A DNA stretch of 64,000 nucleotides from Chryseosolibacter histidinae (GCF_018598225.1 NZ_JAHESF010000007.1:132554-196553), one strand, 5' to 3'; positions 1 to 9,104 are shown, counted from the stretch's first letter. The notes: generated from the sequence alone by a model not told the origin. Program-made: numbers and translations.

Positions 1-326
1 TTGGTGCCCAGAAAAAACAAAGTTCCACTTCCATTACATACCATATCATCCAGGAACCCGTCATCACTGGCAACACCGAGGTCTTTTACCATAACGGTTC
101 CGCCACCAGTACCATCCGTTCGCCATAGCTCATTTCCCTTATCGGTCATTGCACCAAAAAAGAGATAATCGCCGCAGTTACAGAATGTGTTTGTGTAATC
201 ACTCTCATCACGCAGGCCGGCAGGTGACGTATTGATGTCTTTAACCAGTGAAACCTGTGCTTGTGAATGAGAGACGCTGATCAGTATGACAATCGTTGCG
301 AGGAGGAGTAATGGTCTTTTTTTCAT
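1..326 (-). CDS. ELWxxDGT-repeat secreted protein, N-terminal part only
   Basis: The reading frame starts at an ATG at 326 and stays open to the window edge, so only about 108 residues are visible. A hydrophobic signal peptide occupies roughly residues 5-22 and ends SQAQ. A GNELWRTDGT motif follows near residue 66, with a KDLG turn after it. This is the ELWxxDGT repeat also seen many times in the protein at 1433-4378. Such repeats probably form beta-propeller blades in surface or T9SS-exported proteins of Bacteroidota; the molecular role is unknown. It is divergent from the TonB-domain gene at 497. The C-terminus, where a sorting domain would be expected, lies outside the window. Confidence 0.8.
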   Translation of the reverse strand, partial: MKKRPLLLLATIVILISVSHSQAQVSLVKDINTSPAGLRDESDYTNTFCNCGDYLFFGAMTDKGNELWRTDGTGGGTVMVKDLGVASDDGFLDDMVCNGSGTLFFLGT

Positions 327-410
327 TGCAATAAAAATTTATAACCGGCAAATATACGAATAGTTGTACAAGTGCTTTGCGGATGGCCCGGCTTTCCTGT
401 CAGGCACTCC

Positions 411-438
411 TTTGTTGATAAAATATTCTCTATTTTTG
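411..438 (+). promoter_or_regulatory. putative promoter of the TonB-domain gene
   Basis: TATTTTTG at 431-438 matches the Bacteroidota -7 consensus TAnnTTTG, and TTTG at 411-414 is a possible -33 element. The 16-base spacing is shorter than usual. The start codon is at 497, leaving a leader of about 50 bases. Inferred from consensus only. Confidence 0.35.
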
Positions 439-496
439 TTCTCCTTAACAGGAAACGATTCCGGATCGAATCCATGTTGATAACCCCTCAACTCCC

Positions 497-1351
497 ATGA
501 AGACCCTGAAAACAATCATTTTTGCAATCTTGATCCCTGCAACTGCTTACTGCCAGCAGTCGCAAAAGGTGTGGCAGTATCTTGATGAGCACTGTATGGC
601 AACAGAGGATTCAATGAAAGCCGCATACTTTCGTACGGTGGAAAACACAGTAAAGACGATCATTGTCCGGGACTACTATATTTCCGGCGAGCTGGAAATG
701 GTGGCTGAATGCAGCAGCATCATCCCAAGAGTAGTTATGGATGGAAAAGTCACTAACTATCATAAGAACGGAAAAATATCAGAAGAGGGCTTCTACAAGA
801 TAAATTCGAGGACTGGTCCATTCAAAGCCTATTATGAAAATGGCAGCCTTAAAAGTGAGGTCAGTTATGATAACACCAAACAAACTTACCTTGGATACTG
901 GCGTGAAAATGGTGAATCGCTTCTCGATCACGGTAATGGACATATATTCGAACTGATTAAAGACAGTTTTTACCACAAAGAGATTGTTGACTCCGTCATG
1001 GTCAACTATTATGCTGTCAAAGAAGGCACAACCGATACGGTGTACCTGTTCCTGGACAAAGAGCCTGAATACAGGGGCGGATACGAATTCTTAATGAGGG
1101 ATATCCAGGCGAATATGTATTACCCCCGCGATGCCAGAAGAAACGGTATTGAAGGAACGGTATACGTCACGTTTGTTATCGATAAAGAGGGCAAAGTAGC
1201 AGATGCTGAAGTGCTCAAGGGTATCGATCCGGAATGTGATCAGATTGCCAGAAGGGCGGTTACGAAACTTAAACCATGGATCCCGGGTATGGTCCGGAAT
1301 AAACCTGTATTTGTCAGGTTCAACCTGCCGGTAAAATTCAGATTGAAGTGA
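497..1351 (+). CDS. MORN-repeat / TonB C-terminal domain protein
   Basis: A signal peptide (about residues 1-19, ending ATAYC) is followed by a central segment (about 85-155) with MORN-like units such as YHKNGKISEEG and YYENGSLKSEV. A TonB C-terminal domain occupies about 205-284, with YPRDARRNGIEGTVYVTF and a VADAEVLKGI segment. There is no N-terminal membrane anchor with a proline-rich arm, so it is not a classical energy-transducing TonB. In Bacteroidota this architecture is common for secreted or periplasmic proteins of unknown role. It is convergent with the T9SS protein gene at 1433, and the two share a bidirectional terminator. Domain identity is firm; function is not. Confidence 0.85.
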   Translation: MKTLKTIIFAILIPATAYCQQSQKVWQYLDEHCMATEDSMKAAYFRTVENTVKTIIVRDYYISGELEMVAECSSIIPRVVMDGKVTNYHKNGKISEEGFYKINSRTGPFKAYYENGSLKSEVSYDNTKQTYLGYWRENGESLLDHGNGHIFELIKDSFYHKEIVDSVMVNYYAVKEGTTDTVYLFLDKEPEYRGGYEFLMRDIQANMYYPRDARRNGIEGTVYVTFVIDKEGKVADAEVLKGIDPECDQIARRAVTKLKPWIPGMVRNKPVFVRFNLPVKFRLK

Positions 1352-1387
1352 TGGCTTGATTTTAAGAACGCATTCAATGCTACTAAT

Positions 1388-1417
1388 AAAAAAGCCCGCT
1401 GTTAAACGGGCTTTTTT
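1388..1417. terminator. bidirectional intrinsic terminator
   Basis: An A6-GCCCG arm (1388-1398) and a CGGGC-T6 arm (1407-1417) form a perfect hairpin with an 8-base loop. It has an A tract on one side and a T tract on the other, so it can serve both convergent genes (497-1351 and 1433-4378). Confidence 0.85.
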
Positions 1418-1432
1418 ATTTTTCTATTCTTA

Positions 1433-4378
1433 CTATTTCACCTGCAGCTTGGTCGACCAGTTGCCTTTTTCATTGGCAACCCGGATCAGGTACATGCCTG
1501 TGGCGATGGATGGCTTGAGGTCGATGAGCACCTCGCCGCCGGCGCTGGATAATAGCTCACGTTGTACGGAAACACCTGTGATCGATTTGATATCGACATC
1601 CACGGCTCCCTCTGTGGCAAAGGGTAACCTGAGAGCTATCTGCTTTCCGCTCACGGCCGGGTTCGGGTAAACGGTAAACGTGGTCTCCTCATCAGCACTG
1701 AATACTTCTTCCACGCCTGCAAACCATGCAGCACTTGTTGAAGGGTCTTCGAAAGGAATCAACCGATTTCCGGGGATCGGGCGCTCCATGGTGCCATCAG
1801 GAAGGTCCCAGCCAACTTCCACATGGTCTGCGCCGTTGGCTTCTTTATGCAGCACTTCGATGTAATAACGGCCTCCCTGTATGAGGTCAACATCTCCGGC
1901 CTGCGACATGTATTTACCCCATTGGTTCACACGTGTGGCGCCATTCACATAGGCAATCAATCTTTTGTTTGCCGGGTTATCGTCGGTGCTCAGCCATAGC
2001 TCACTGTTGTCGTCACCGGAGATCCAGAAAGTATACAACCCTGTGGCCGGGGCACAAACATATCCGCGGATGCGGCTGCCATAGTCGTTGGCGTAATAGT
2101 TGGGCGTAGCCAGGCTTGTAAGCGTCACTGTATTGGAAGGCGGGGAGTTTACCGGAATACTGGATACGGATGTTCCGGGTATATTTCTCCAGATCTCCCG
2201 CACGATGGTGCCCGTGCCTGCGCAGGCTTCATTTTGAATGGTAAAGAACACGTCTTTGGTTGATTCTTTACCCCAGTTATCCCTTGCTGTAACACGAACC
2301 TGGTAAGTGCCGGGAGCAAGGTTGTTCCACTGAAATACATACGGCGGTGCCGTGAAGTTTGCAATGGTAGCGCCACCGTTGGTGTAGACATGCGTAAAAA
2401 CCACATTCGCAACGCCATCCGGATCATGGACACCGGCTTCAATGGTAACAGAAGAAGACGGGGGAAATGTCTGGTCTTGCTGCGGACTGATGATGGCTAT
2501 TGTAGGAGCCTGATTAGGCGGTGTTGTAACAGCGCTCAAACGGTTGCCGGGAATCGGGCGCTGCATGGTGCCATCAGGCAGCTGCCATCCAACGGAAACA
2601 AAGTCATTACCATTGGCTTCCTTGTGCCGTGCTTCGATATAGTATTTGCGGTCGGCTTCCAGGTAGATCTGCGCCGATTTCTGTGACGGATATTTATCGT
2701 AATTCCTGAATTGCGTGTAGCCATAAACCCATGCGATCAATCGCTTGTTCTCTTCATAAGGGTCTGTGCTCAGGTACAGCTCGCTCTGGTCGTCGCTGGA
2801 GATCCAGAACGTGTACAGGCCACTTTGCGGCACACAGATGGTGCCGCGCATCCGGCTAGCGTAATTGTTGGCGTAATATTGCGTGGTCTCAAAGCTAGTG
2901 AATGACCTTGTTCCGCCAGTAGGCGTCGTTGTAAAATCAAACGCTCTTACATCCGAGCCGGGCGCGTTCACCCAAATCTCCTGAAGTATGTTGCCGGTGC
3001 CTTCACAACTGGGGGGAGATCCGCTGGGGTCGTAGTACCAGAGTGTTGTTTCACCTGAAACCTCCCGGGTGAAAAATATACTTCCGTTTGCCGCGGTAAT
3101 ATTGTATGCGTTGTAAAGTGACGTGTTATAGATCTCCTGCACCGGGCGTGTAACCCCCGTGGCAAGGTCGGCCTGAAAGAGCTGCGACGCTGATTGGGGC
3201 CATGGATATTCATCTACATAGTCCAGAAAAAATGCGCGGCCTTCCGTGTAGGTCAGGTCTACCATATCGAGGGTACTGGCGCTATGGTACATCGAGAACT
3301 CATGCACGGTGGTTGTAGTGGTACCATCAAACTTCCTGATAGGGTTGGTGAAGCTCTGCGAGTGTGAATAATACAAAATATAAGACTCGGCATCGACCGA
3401 TTGAAGCAGATCTCCATCGATGGTGACAAGCTCGAGATGTTTTGTGCCTTCGGCGGTGCCATCGGTCACTGAAAACCAGACATAGGCGGGATCACCGATA
3501 CCGTGGAAAAAGTACAGCTTGCCTTGAAAGACATGAAAGTTTCTCAGGTAATTGTAGAAGCCACCGTTGGGGTAGGTGACCAATACCGAGGTGCCTGCGG
3601 TAGTGCCATCACTTTTCCAGAGCTCTGCCGTACGCTCACCCCAATATGGATCTTCGTAGTTACGGGTGAAATACAGGGTGTCGTTATAACTGGTGAGGCC
3701 ACCGAACCCGCTTGAGTTGTATACTTCTGTGTCGTCGAGGTCGGCACTGAGCACTGTGCCGGCCGTTGTGCCATTACTTTTCCAGAGATCGGTTCCGGCG
3801 CCGGCGTTGCCGAAGAAATACAACAGGCCATCGTGGGTGATCAGGCTTCCGCTGAATCCGCTGGCTGAACCGGGATTGATGTCTTTCACGATGCTGGCAT
3901 TGTAAGCGCCATCCACTTTCCATAATTCAACCCCCGTGGCGCTGGAATTGACACGCAGGAACAACTGCGAATTGTACACCAGCAGGGGCGTGATCTGCGT
4001 GGCTGCGGTCACCTGAACGGTGTTGGCCGCGGTTCCATCACTGCGCCACAGTCTTTCACCCCCAGAACCGGTCTTGGTTGTAAAAAAGAAGTTGCCGCCC
4101 AGCACAAAGTCGTAGATCCGAATAATGGACTCTCCCGTATTCGTCACCAAAGTGGGAGCCGAGGTTGCGCTTCCCTTGTACAGGTTGGTGTTATCGGAGT
4201 AGTACAAACTGCCGCTGACATAAACAAAGTTCTCGCTTCCAGAAGAAATTGTTGCTACCATAGCCGGCTGGCTATAGACCGTTCCACAGATCATGAGAAG
4301 GAAAATGTACAAACCGTTGTACATGCCGCGCGCGTTCACACAATTAAAAATTGGCGTTGCTTGTAGTTGTTGCTTCAT
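1433..4378 (-). CDS. ELWxxDGT-repeat, double PA14, T9SS-sorted surface protein (981 aa)
   Basis: The signal region contains a second Met at residue 19 that would give a cleaner signal peptide, so the start may be at 4324. Residues about 40-470 hold several ELW-K/R-DGT repeats (for example ELWKVDG, DLWKSNGTTAGT, ELWKSDGTTAGT). Two PA14-like modules follow at about 475-640 and 735-895, each opening EIW and carrying FWIS.DD.SEL.LSTD and SRxRGxxC. An Ig-like/cadherin-like segment separates them. The last ~75 residues (FTVYPNPAVSGKQIAL ... MYLIRVANEKG) are a type A T9SS C-terminal sorting domain. PA14 domains often bind glycans, so a cell-surface adhesin or glycan-binding role is inferred. It is a relative of the protein at 13630-16653. 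Confidence 0.88.
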   Translation of the reverse strand: MKQQLQATPIFNCVNARGMYNGLYIFLLMICGTVYSQPAMVATISSGSENFVYVSGSLYYSDNTNLYKGSATSAPTLVTNTGESIIRIYDFVLGGNFFFTTKTGSGGERLWRSDGTAANTVQVTAATQITPLLVYNSQLFLRVNSSATGVELWKVDGAYNASIVKDINPGSASGFSGSLITHDGLLYFFGNAGAGTDLWKSNGTTAGTVLSADLDDTEVYNSSGFGGLTSYNDTLYFTRNYEDPYWGERTAELWKSDGTTAGTSVLVTYPNGGFYNYLRNFHVFQGKLYFFHGIGDPAYVWFSVTDGTAEGTKHLELVTIDGDLLQSVDAESYILYYSHSQSFTNPIRKFDGTTTTTVHEFSMYHSASTLDMVDLTYTEGRAFFLDYVDEYPWPQSASQLFQADLATGVTRPVQEIYNTSLYNAYNITAANGSIFFTREVSGETTLWYYDPSGSPPSCEGTGNILQEIWVNAPGSDVRAFDFTTTPTGGTRSFTSFETTQYYANNYASRMRGTICVPQSGLYTFWISSDDQSELYLSTDPYEENKRLIAWVYGYTQFRNYDKYPSQKSAQIYLEADRKYYIEARHKEANGNDFVSVGWQLPDGTMQRPIPGNRLSAVTTPPNQAPTIAIISPQQDQTFPPSSSVTIEAGVHDPDGVANVVFTHVYTNGGATIANFTAPPYVFQWNNLAPGTYQVRVTARDNWGKESTKDVFFTIQNEACAGTGTIVREIWRNIPGTSVSSIPVNSPPSNTVTLTSLATPNYYANDYGSRIRGYVCAPATGLYTFWISGDDNSELWLSTDDNPANKRLIAYVNGATRVNQWGKYMSQAGDVDLIQGGRYYIEVLHKEANGADHVEVGWDLPDGTMERPIPGNRLIPFEDPSTSAAWFAGVEEVFSADEETTFTVYPNPAVSGKQIALRLPFATEGAVDVDIKSITGVSVQRELLSSAGGEVLIDLKPSIATGMYLIRVANEKGNWSTKLQVK

Positions 4379-4420
4379 ATGATTGTACTAATTGTTGAAT
4401 GACGAGGGAAAAAGGACCAA

Positions 4421-4479
4421 AAAAGCCCGGTGGGATTTGTAGCGGCGATGTAAGGGTCTTTCATCGATAAAGGGCTTTT
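4421..4479 (-). terminator. hairpin terminator downstream of the AraC gene
   Basis: AAAAGCCC (4421-4428) pairs with GGGCTTTT (4472-4479). The loop contains a second small hairpin, CGATG (4446-4450) with CATCG (4462-4466). Read on the minus strand the outer stem is followed by a T run, so it could end the AraC transcript (5490-4651). It could also act in the leader of the next gene. Confidence 0.5.
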
Positions 4480-4650
4480 AAACTCTTTAGAAAAAAAATA
4501 TGCCCGATGAATATGCCTATGAAATGCTACAACTTTAGGCAGGCTTGTAAGAGAATGCGTGTAGCCTGTCCGAAGGAATGATGAAAATCTACCTGCCGTA
4601 CGGCCGGTTCACAATTAGCGCCTATGGTGGGGGGTTAGGGAATTGAAAGA

Positions 4651-5490
4651 TCAGGCATTGGCAAGCTGCTTTCTGAACTCCCTTGGCGCTATTCCTTTGT
4701 ATTTTTTGAACAGCCTGTTCAGGTGGCTTTCGTCGGTGAAGCCGAGATCATCTACGATCTCGTTTATGCGCATATCGGTGTTGGTCAACCGCATCTCGAC
4801 GATCCGGAGCTTGTAACTTAAAATGTATTGCTGAAGTGTTTCGCCCGTTTGCTTCTTAAAATAGCGGCCGATATAACCTGAGGACATGCTGAGCGCTTTG
4901 CTGATGGCCGCCGTCCTGAGCTTTTTTGCATTATAAATATTTTTCTGAATGTATTCCAGGATATCGAGGATCGGCTCCCCCGTATTTTCCTTCATATTCT
5001 TGGGGAGCTTCAACGCGATGTTGCGGGCCACCACAGCAACGATGGCATTCACCAATTGAAGAACGATCGTTGAATGATAGATCTGTCCGTGAGAGAGCTC
5101 ATCCATGACCATCGCGATCAACGATGCCATCACGGGTTTATCCACTTTGTTTTTCAAAATGCAACCGGGCCGGTGACTTGCATTATTGAGTATGAAGGTC
5201 ATGCGATCAATCCAATCGTTATCGTCAGGTCGTGTAACAAAAGAAGCATTGAAGCGCAGTATAAAAAATTTCGATTCATTGAGAATCTGAAAGCCATATT
5301 GGTCCTGCGGTGTGATCAGGAACAGGTTGCCACTGCGGTAGTTGAACTTATGCCCGTTTAAAAATTGCGCACCGGTGCCTTCCCTCACAAAAACCAGCGT
5401 GAAGAAATTGCTTCTGATCATCTTTTCCGGAAAGTCGTCAAATGATCCGAACTCGATCTCAAAAGGCTGATGCAGGACCTTTTCTGTCAT
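4651..5490 (-). CDS. AraC-family transcriptional regulator (279 aa)
   Basis: The N-terminal half (about 20-120) looks like a cupin-type sensor domain with LVFVREGTGAQFLNGHKF and a GNLFLITP strand pattern. The C-terminal ~85 residues hold the double helix-turn-helix of AraC/XylS proteins (SKALSMSSGYIGRYFKKQTG, then INEIVDDLGFTDESHLNRLFKKYKG and a terminal PREFR). The start is the ATG at 5490. It is divergent from the lipocalin-like gene at 5572 with only 81 bases between, so that gene or the MFS gene beyond it is the most likely target (inference). The effector is unknown. Confidence 0.9.
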   Translation of the reverse strand: MTEKVLHQPFEIEFGSFDDFPEKMIRSNFFTLVFVREGTGAQFLNGHKFNYRSGNLFLITPQDQYGFQILNESKFFILRFNASFVTRPDDNDWIDRMTFILNNASHRPGCILKNKVDKPVMASLIAMVMDELSHGQIYHSTIVLQLVNAIVAVVARNIALKLPKNMKENTGEPILDILEYIQKNIYNAKKLRTAAISKALSMSSGYIGRYFKKQTGETLQQYILSYKLRIVEMRLTNTDMRINEIVDDLGFTDESHLNRLFKKYKGIAPREFRKQLANA

Positions 5491-5548
5491 GTCCTAAAAA
5501 TACAGATTTAGTGAAAGATTGTACAACGTCCGTTTGGAAGGCAGCTGA

Positions 5549-5555
5549 TAATTTG
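5549..5555 (+). promoter_or_regulatory. putative -7 promoter element of the lipocalin-like gene
   Basis: TAATTTG lies 16 bases before the ATG at 5572 and resembles the 3' part of TAnnTTTG. No well-spaced -33 element is seen. If used, the leader would be very short. Consensus match only. Confidence 0.25.
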
Positions 5556-5571
5556 CGCTAAAACAACGGAT

Positions 5572-6060
5572 ATGAAAAAATTAATGTATGCACTTCTTCT
5601 TATGCTGCCGTACCTTGGCCTGGCGCAATCACCCGCAACTAAACTTTCGGGCATCTGGACCCTTGTCTCGGTTGAAAATACACAAGCTGACGGATCGAAA
5701 ACACTGCCCTATGGAAAAGAGCCTGTGGGTATGTTGGTGTTCAACGATGATGGCAGCTATGCGATCCAAATACTGAAAGCAAGCCGGCCCAAGGTTGCAG
5801 CAAACGATAAAAACAAGGCGACCCCTGACGAGAACGCAGCCCTGGTGCAAGGAAACAATTCTCACTTTGGCAGGTACAAGGTCAACGACGAAAACAGCAC
5901 CGTCTCTTTCTACATAGATCACGCATTCTATCCCAATTGGGAGGGAACAGTCCAGGAAAGAACTTACACCCTGGAGGGCGACCTGCTGAAATATGCCGTT
6001 ACGAACACAACCAATGGTGGTGCTATCACGGCAACGGTGGTGTGGCGACGAAAAAAATAG
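5572..6060 (+). CDS. secreted lipocalin-like domain protein (162 aa)
   Basis: A short signal peptide (about 1-18, ending GLAQ) precedes a segment starting LSGIWTLVSVENTQADG, then GMLVFNDDGSYAIQI and a C-terminal EGDLLKYAVT. This order of strands is typical of the lipocalin-like proteins (lipocalin_5 type) that are frequent beside regulators and transporters in Bacteroidota. A small-molecule binding role in the periplasm is the family expectation; no ligand can be deduced. The MFS gene begins 61 bases downstream on the same strand, so co-transcription is possible. Confidence 0.75.
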   Translation: MKKLMYALLLMLPYLGLAQSPATKLSGIWTLVSVENTQADGSKTLPYGKEPVGMLVFNDDGSYAIQILKASRPKVAANDKNKATPDENAALVQGNNSHFGRYKVNDENSTVSFYIDHAFYPNWEGTVQERTYTLEGDLLKYAVTNTTNGGAITATVVWRRKK

Positions 6061-6121
6061 TGCACCCGTATAACAAGAGACGGATCTTTTCTCTTTCTTT
6101 AAACTGTATTCACCCCCAAGG

Positions 6122-7462
6122 ATGAGATCAGTTGAGCACTCAAAAGTACAAGAGCCAGGTGGCCGCGCAGAAGGAAAAGATAATGCATCGATCCGTAAAA
6201 GAATACGCTCGATAGCCGGAGGCGCGCTGGGCAATCTTGTGGAGTGGTACGACTGGTATGCCTACTCGACGTTTGCGCTTTATTTCTCGGCATCGTTCTT
6301 CCCGAAAGGTGATCAAACCATTCAGCTTCTGCAGTCAGCGGGCGTATTTGCACTGGGCTTCATTATGCGGCCAGTAGGAGGATGGGTATTCGGCTCGCTC
6401 GGCGACCGCTATGGAAGAAAATATGCGATGACGTTATCGGTGATCATGATGTCGGCAGGATCATTGATCATCGCCATCATTCCCGTGTATGGCAGCATCG
6501 GGGCCGCCGCTCCGATATCGCTGTTGCTCGCGCGACTGCTGCAGGGCCTGAGTGTGGGAGGAGAATACGGCGTATCGGCCACTTACCTCAGTGAAATGGC
6601 TACCCGCGAACGCCGCGGCTTTTATTCCAGCTTCCAGTATGTAACGCTTGTGGGTGGACAAATCACGGCGCTCGGCGTTCAGCTTCTTTTGCAGTTCATG
6701 CTGACGGATGCCGAGCTGCACTTGTGGGGATGGAGGATCCCGTTTGTCATCGGCGCTATTTTGTCGCTGATCGTTTTTTATATCCGCAGCAACCTCGACG
6801 AAACAAAACAGTTCATGGCAACGAAAAAAACGGGATCAGCTGAGCGAAGTCCTATGCGGGGTCTGCTAAAATATCCCAAAGCCATTTTTACGGTTGTAGG
6901 ACTCACCCTGGGTGGAACGCTGGCATTCTACACCTATACCACCTACATGCAGAAATTCCTGGTTAATTCACTGGGCATACCAAAAGAAACGTCAACGATA
7001 CTATCTTTCCTTTCGCTGCTATTGTTCGCCATGCTCCAGCCTGTGTTCGGGAGCTTGTCTGACCGGATCGGCAGAAAGCCGTTGCTCATCGCCTTTGGCA
7101 TCTCCGGAACGCTCGCAACAGTGCCTTTATTCAACGCTATGTCAGCGGCGACATCACAGGTCTCCATTTTCCTTTTCATGATGATCGCCCTTGTGATCGT
7201 GAGTGGCTACACCAGCATCAACGCTGTGGTGAAAGCAGAGCTCTTCCCGGCAAGTGTACGGGCACTGGGGGTTGGATTACCCTATGCACTGACCGTGGCG
7301 ATCTTTGGAGGATCGGCAGAATACCTGGCCTTGTTGTTCAAACAATCAAACCACGAGTCTTATTTTTATTACTATATCTCTTTTTGTATTCTAATTTCAC
7401 TGTTGGTGTACATTTTCATGGACGATACGCAGAAGAAGAATAAAATGGAGGTAGTTCAATAA
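6122..7462 (+). CDS. MFS transporter, metabolite:H+ symporter (MHS) type (446 aa)
   Basis: The protein has about twelve hydrophobic segments. The first begins after the IAGGALGNLVEWYDWYAYST motif, which is characteristic of MHS-family proton symporters such as the alpha-ketoglutarate and proline/betaine permeases. The loop 2-3 signature is GSLGDRYGRKYAM and a second copy, LSDRIGRKPLL, lies in the middle of the chain. ARLLQGLSVGGEYG is another conserved MHS block. It probably imports a carboxylate or zwitterionic compound across the inner membrane with protons; the substrate cannot be told from sequence. The gene lies between the lipocalin-like gene and a convergent esterase. Confidence 0.88.
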   Translation: MRSVEHSKVQEPGGRAEGKDNASIRKRIRSIAGGALGNLVEWYDWYAYSTFALYFSASFFPKGDQTIQLLQSAGVFALGFIMRPVGGWVFGSLGDRYGRKYAMTLSVIMMSAGSLIIAIIPVYGSIGAAAPISLLLARLLQGLSVGGEYGVSATYLSEMATRERRGFYSSFQYVTLVGGQITALGVQLLLQFMLTDAELHLWGWRIPFVIGAILSLIVFYIRSNLDETKQFMATKKTGSAERSPMRGLLKYPKAIFTVVGLTLGGTLAFYTYTTYMQKFLVNSLGIPKETSTILSFLSLLLFAMLQPVFGSLSDRIGRKPLLIAFGISGTLATVPLFNAMSAATSQVSIFLFMMIALVIVSGYTSINAVVKAELFPASVRALGVGLPYALTVAIFGGSAEYLALLFKQSNHESYFYYYISFCILISLLVYIFMDDTQKKNKMEVVQ

Positions 7463-7463
7463 T

Positions 7464-7501
7464 CCAGAAGTCAGAAGCCGGGAGTCAAAAGAAGAGTCAA
7501 G
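7464..7501. repeat. degenerate AGAAGTC/GGAGTC tandem repeat
   Basis: Imperfect copies of AGAAGTC, AGAAGCC and GGAGTCA lie in the junction between two convergent genes. It belongs to the dispersed purine-rich family also seen at 9071, 16703, 18634 and 20025. Confidence 0.6.
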
Positions 7502-8342
7502 GGTGTCGAGGGACAATGGTGCTCACTGACGCCATGAATTCGCGGATGAGTTGTAACGTTTCTTTGCTCTCGGCCGATTCAATGTCTGTCAATGTCCAAA
7601 CGTGCGTAACCTGGTCAAAGGTCTTCAATTTCGATATACAACCTGCTTTCTCCAGCGCACGGTGCAGGTGCACGGAATCGTCGCGCAAGATCTCTTTTGT
7701 ACCCACCAGCGTCAGCGTTGGGCCGAGGCCTGTGAATGATCCAAGAACCGGAGAAACCAGGGGATCAGAAAAATTTTCCGGCGCCGTGTAGTTCGCTGCA
7801 GCATACGTTACAAATTCTTTCGTGATGATGGGATCATTCGTTTCGTTTTCGGCATAGCTGGCATATTCTGTTCTCAGGTTCAGCCAGGGTGAGATCAGCA
7901 CCTGGTAAAGCGGAGATGGTAGCTGCAGCTTCTTCAGGTTCAAGGCTGTGCTCATCGCCAGGTTTCCTCCGGCACTGTCGCCCATCAGCGCAAATTGCAG
8001 ACCAGGGGTGGTACGCAGCAGCTCCCGAACAACGGCGGTCGCTTCATTGAGCGCTGCCGGAAACGGTTTTTCAGGCGCCAGGGAATATTCAACAAAAAGG
8101 ATTTTTCTACCGGTAGCCACTGCGATATGGCTTACCATAGCCCGGTGTGACCGAATGGAGCCATACATGAATCCTCCGCCATGCAGGTACACAACCACGT
8201 CATCACTCAGTACCTGATCCGGCGTAAACCAATAACACGCCACCCCTGCCAGTGTTGCTTTTTCAACGTTTGCCCGGTCATTGAATGGATAGCTCAATCC
8301 CAATGATTCGAATCTTTTGCGTTCTTCTTTCAGATTTTCCAT
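7497..8342 (-). CDS. alpha/beta hydrolase, hormone-sensitive-lipase-like esterase (281 aa)
   Basis: An oxyanion-hole motif HGGGF (about residue 55) and a nucleophile elbow GDSAGGNLA (about 125-133) place this in the HSL/bacterial family IV esterases. The catalytic acid and histidine are probably in the DDSVHLHRALE region and in the VTHVW segment near the C-terminus. The likely activity is hydrolysis of short-chain carboxylic esters in the cytoplasm, since no signal peptide is present. I chose the ATG at 8342 over a TTG at 8360. It lies 100 bases downstream of a Crp/Fnr-type gene on the same strand, a frequent pairing that suggests regulation by that protein. Confidence 0.88.
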   Translation of the reverse strand: MENLKEERKRFESLGLSYPFNDRANVEKATLAGVACYWFTPDQVLSDDVVVYLHGGGFMYGSIRSHRAMVSHIAVATGRKILFVEYSLAPEKPFPAALNEATAVVRELLRTTPGLQFALMGDSAGGNLAMSTALNLKKLQLPSPLYQVLISPWLNLRTEYASYAENETNDPIITKEFVTYAAANYTAPENFSDPLVSPVLGSFTGLGPTLTLVGTKEILRDDSVHLHRALEKAGCISKLKTFDQVTHVWTLTDIESAESKETLQLIREFMASVSTIVPRHP

Positions 8343-8442
8343 TGTTGTTGTTTTAAGCAAAGGTGCACGAACCGGTACCTTAAAATCTTAATATACCTTA
8401 AGAAATCGGAAGTTATCGCCCGATAATCTACCGAAACAGATA

Positions 8443-9024
8443 CTATTTCCGGGCCAGGTCTTTCCGGATCTTGCTCAAAAATTCGGGTGTAACGCCCAGG
8501 TAAGACGCGATCTGAAGGTTGGGGATGCGGTTAGACAAGCGGGGATATTGCTCCAGAAAAGCGAGGTATCGTTCTTCGGCTGTAGAGCTGATATTTTGCA
8601 GCACCCGGTTTTGCATCTCTACAAATTTGTTTTCAAAGATCACCTTGAAGTAACGCACAAACTTGGGATACTGCTTGTAAAAATGGAGCAGGTCGGTTTT
8701 TTCGATCAGCAGTATGTGCGATGGCTCCAGTGTCTCGATAAAAAGTTTGCTGGGCTTATCGGCGTAGAAGCTGCTGATATCAACGATCCAGTCATTCTCG
8801 GCCGCAAACTGCAGGTTGTGTTCTTTCCCGGCAGCATCGACGCCGTAAGTTTTGAAACATCCCGACACAACAAATCCGTAATGATGACAAACCTGACCCT
8901 CCTGGAGAAAAAACGCCTTGCGCTTCAACTTGCGTTCCTTCACACGCAAAGCCAGGTCGTCTTTCTCTGCATCGCTGAGGGGAACATATGAATCGAAGAA
9001 AGTGATGAGCGGAGCAACGTTCAA
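8443..9024 (-). CDS. Crp/Fnr-family transcriptional regulator (193 aa)
   Basis: The N-terminal cyclic-nucleotide-binding fold is visible (KRKAFFLQEGQVCHHYGFVVSGCFKTY near 35-60, then AENDWIVDISSF). The C-terminal winged helix reads PNLQIASYLGVTPEFLSKIR. It is of the short ~190-residue type common in Bacteroidota, which usually lack the residues needed to bind cAMP. The frame is open upstream to a stop at 9043 but contains no ATG, so the start is most likely the TTG at 9024, giving the usual N-terminus for this family. The next gene downstream is the esterase at 7497-8342. Confidence 0.85.
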   Translation of the reverse strand: MNVAPLITFFDSYVPLSDAEKDDLALRVKERKLKRKAFFLQEGQVCHHYGFVVSGCFKTYGVDAAGKEHNLQFAAENDWIVDISSFYADKPSKLFIETLEPSHILLIEKTDLLHFYKQYPKFVRYFKVIFENKFVEMQNRVLQNISSTAEERYLAFLEQYPRLSNRIPNLQIASYLGVTPEFLSKIRKDLARK

Positions 9025-9070
9025 GGGAGTTCTGGTTTGGGATTAAAAATAATGAAATTAGAAATTAGAA

Positions 9071-9104
9071 GTAAGGAGTAAGGAGTAAGGAGTAAGGAGT
9101 AAGG
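9071..9104. repeat. GTAAGGA tandem repeat, nearly five units
   Basis: A 7-base unit GTAAGGA is repeated 4.9 times without mismatch and then decays into AGGAGTCAGG up to about 9120. There is no gene between 9025 and about 9250; apart from this repeat I see nothing there. Confidence 0.85.

Noticed and set aside
5629-6234. 201-residue minus-strand frame
   Set aside because: It overlaps the lipocalin-like gene and the start of the MFS gene; its composition looks like an antisense shadow.
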